The notes below the pieces were generated by a model. The model made no database searches, was not told the origin of the DNA, and saw nothing but the letters and a program-made list of their open reading frames with translations. The position numbers and the translations under genes are program-made. Shown piece after piece: positions 59,506 through 60,342 of a DNA stretch of 60,342 nt. This DNA is from Pseudooceanicola aestuarii (GTDB taxonomy: Bacteria; Pseudomonadota; Alphaproteobacteria; Rhodobacterales; Rhodobacteraceae). The stretch lies in NCBI RefSeq assembly GCF_010614805.1, contig NZ_JAAFZC010000007.1:1-60342 (forward strand). Direction: 5' to 3'. The number at the start of each line of letters is the position of its first letter. Within the stretch, counting starts at the first letter, position 1.

Positions 59506-60342
59506 GCGGTCGTGGGCGCGCGCGGGTCCGGGGCGGTGGCCCCGACGGCCGCCGGGGTGATCGCCGGGGCGGCCGCGCCCTCGGGCCGGGCGTCGCGCAG
59601 GTCGCCGGTCAGCTCGTGGCGCGCCAGCAGGGCCCGGATATGCGCCACGCGGCCATAGCGCGGGCCCTCGAACTCCTGCACCGGGACCGGCTGTCGGCGC
59701 AGCGCATCGCGCAGCTGGACGATCCCGCGCGCCACGTCCCATTCCGGGCGAAAGCCCAGGCCGGCGATCCGCGCGCAGCTGACCCGGTAGGTGCGCCGGT
59801 CGGCGGCGGCCGTGGTGGCAAAGGTGACCTCGGTTCCGGGCAGGGCATCGCGGATCTTCTGCGCCAGGTCGCGGATCTGCATGCAATCCGCATCGCGCCC
59901 GACGTTGAAGGCGCGGCGGTGGACCAGCTCGCGGGGAGCCTCCAGCGCGCGCAGGAAGGCCTGGGCGATGTCCTCCACATGGACCAGCGGGCGCCAGGCG
60001 CTGCCATCGGATTTCAGCCGCACCTGCCCGGTGGCCATGGCCCAGGCCGTCAGGTTGTTCACCACCAGGTCGAACCGGAGCCGGGGAGAGAGCCCGTAGG
60101 CGGTGGCGCTGCGCAGGAAGACCGGAGTGAAATCCGGCCTCGCCAGCGCGTCCAGCCCGGTTTCGGCCTCCACCTTGGAGACGGCATAGGGGGTGACGGG
60201 GTTCAGGGGGGCGTCCTCGTCCAGCCAGGTGTCGCTCGCCGCCGCGCCGTAATTCGAACAACTGGAGGAAAAGAGGAACCGCGCCACTCCCGCGGCCCGC
60301 GCCAGCCGGCCCAGCCGCAGGGTGGCCAGGGTGTTGATCCGG
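59502..60342 (-). CDS. NAD-dependent epimerase/dehydratase, C-terminal part (continues at 411-1)
   Basis: C-terminal 280 residues of the 376-aa SDR protein that starts at 411. The catalytic YAVSK (Y-x3-K) follows LNPVTP, and the preceding FSSSCSNYG holds the active-site serine region. Later parts (WRPLVHVEDIAQAFLRALEA; AFNVG; LGFRPEWDVARGI) are typical of extended SDR sugar enzymes. The last 35 residues are A/P-rich. The stop overlaps the next gene's ATG. An apparent start at 60287 is an internal methionine-like codon produced by the linear cut and is not the real start. Confidence 0.88.
   Translation of the reverse strand, partial: RINTLATLRLGRLARAAGVARFLFSSSCSNYGAAASDTWLDEDAPLNPVTPYAVSKVEAETGLDALARPDFTPVFLRSATAYGLSPRLRFDLVVNNLTAWAMATGQVRLKSDGSAWRPLVHVEDIAQAFLRALEAPRELVHRRAFNVGRDADCMQIRDLAQKIRDALPGTEVTFATTAAADRRTYRVSCARIAGLGFRPEWDVARGIVQLRDALRRQPVPVQEFEGPRYGRVAHIRALLARHELTGDLRDARPEGAAAPAITPAAVGATAPDPRAPTTA
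60222..60342. repeat. 121-bp terminal direct repeat identical to 1-121 (circularisation overlap)
   Basis: The last 121 bases equal the first 121 exactly, inside a coding gene whose frame is continuous when the ends are joined. This is an assembly overlap of a circular molecule, not a biological repeat. True length is therefore 60221 bp. Confidence 0.95.

Overview
The window is one complete circular plasmid of about 60.2 kb. The first 121 bases are identical to the last 121 (60222-60342), which is what an unclosed circular contig looks like. One epimerase gene reads in frame across the join, starting at 411 and ending at 59502. High GC, a RepA-family initiator with iterons, ParA partitioning, TRAP transporters and type I secretion together suggest an alphaproteobacterium of the Rhodobacterales (roseobacter group). 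This placement is inferred from gene content, not from a marker gene.

Layout. 57068-1178, crossing the join, is an activated-sugar operon on the minus strand: RfbF-like cytidylyltransferase, SDR epimerase and two zinc-finger/C-methyltransferase proteins, coupled by overlapping starts and stops. Next come a GT2 glycosyltransferase (1325-2311) and a TPR-sulfotransferase (2402-3847). 3921-8018 is a type I secretion block: two small proteins, an ABC exporter and a membrane fusion protein. It faces a 594-aa unknown protein and an XRE regulator. 11021-14258 is a glycosyltransferase operon led by a 48-aa membrane peptide. 15058-19292 is a signalling block: hybrid kinase, a cysteine-free periplasmic protein of molybdopterin-oxidoreductase type, and a LuxR-type regulator. 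19582-24967 holds a Wza-type exporter, two exported proteins, UDP-glucose dehydrogenase and a degenerate methyltransferase. 25298-31415 holds a Slam-type outer-membrane translocator with a surface lipoprotein, divergent from a NarL-type kinase/regulator pair. 31859-40094 is a metabolic insert: TAXI-TRAP transporter, a fumarase/adenylosuccinate-lyase-family enzyme, GntR, TetR and an acyl-CoA ligase. 40434-45778 has a triple GT4 protein and another GT4. 45867-48442 is the replication and partition core (repA, iterons, parA, small partner, parS-like array). 48812-56749 encodes a 2645-aa RTX adhesin.

Most of the plasmid is therefore devoted to the cell surface: polysaccharide synthesis and export, a giant type I-secreted adhesin, and a Slam-displayed lipoprotein. 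Two two-component systems appear to control parts of it. A shared 18-bp inverted repeat lies 83-99 nt upstream of the glycosyltransferase and oxidoreductase-like/kinase operons, and a diverged copy lies 87 nt upstream of the second kinase operon. This resembles the RepA-type biofilm plasmids known from roseobacters. No conjugation genes, intact transposase, TolC, Wzc or Wzx/Wzy are encoded, so secretion and polymer assembly must borrow host parts.
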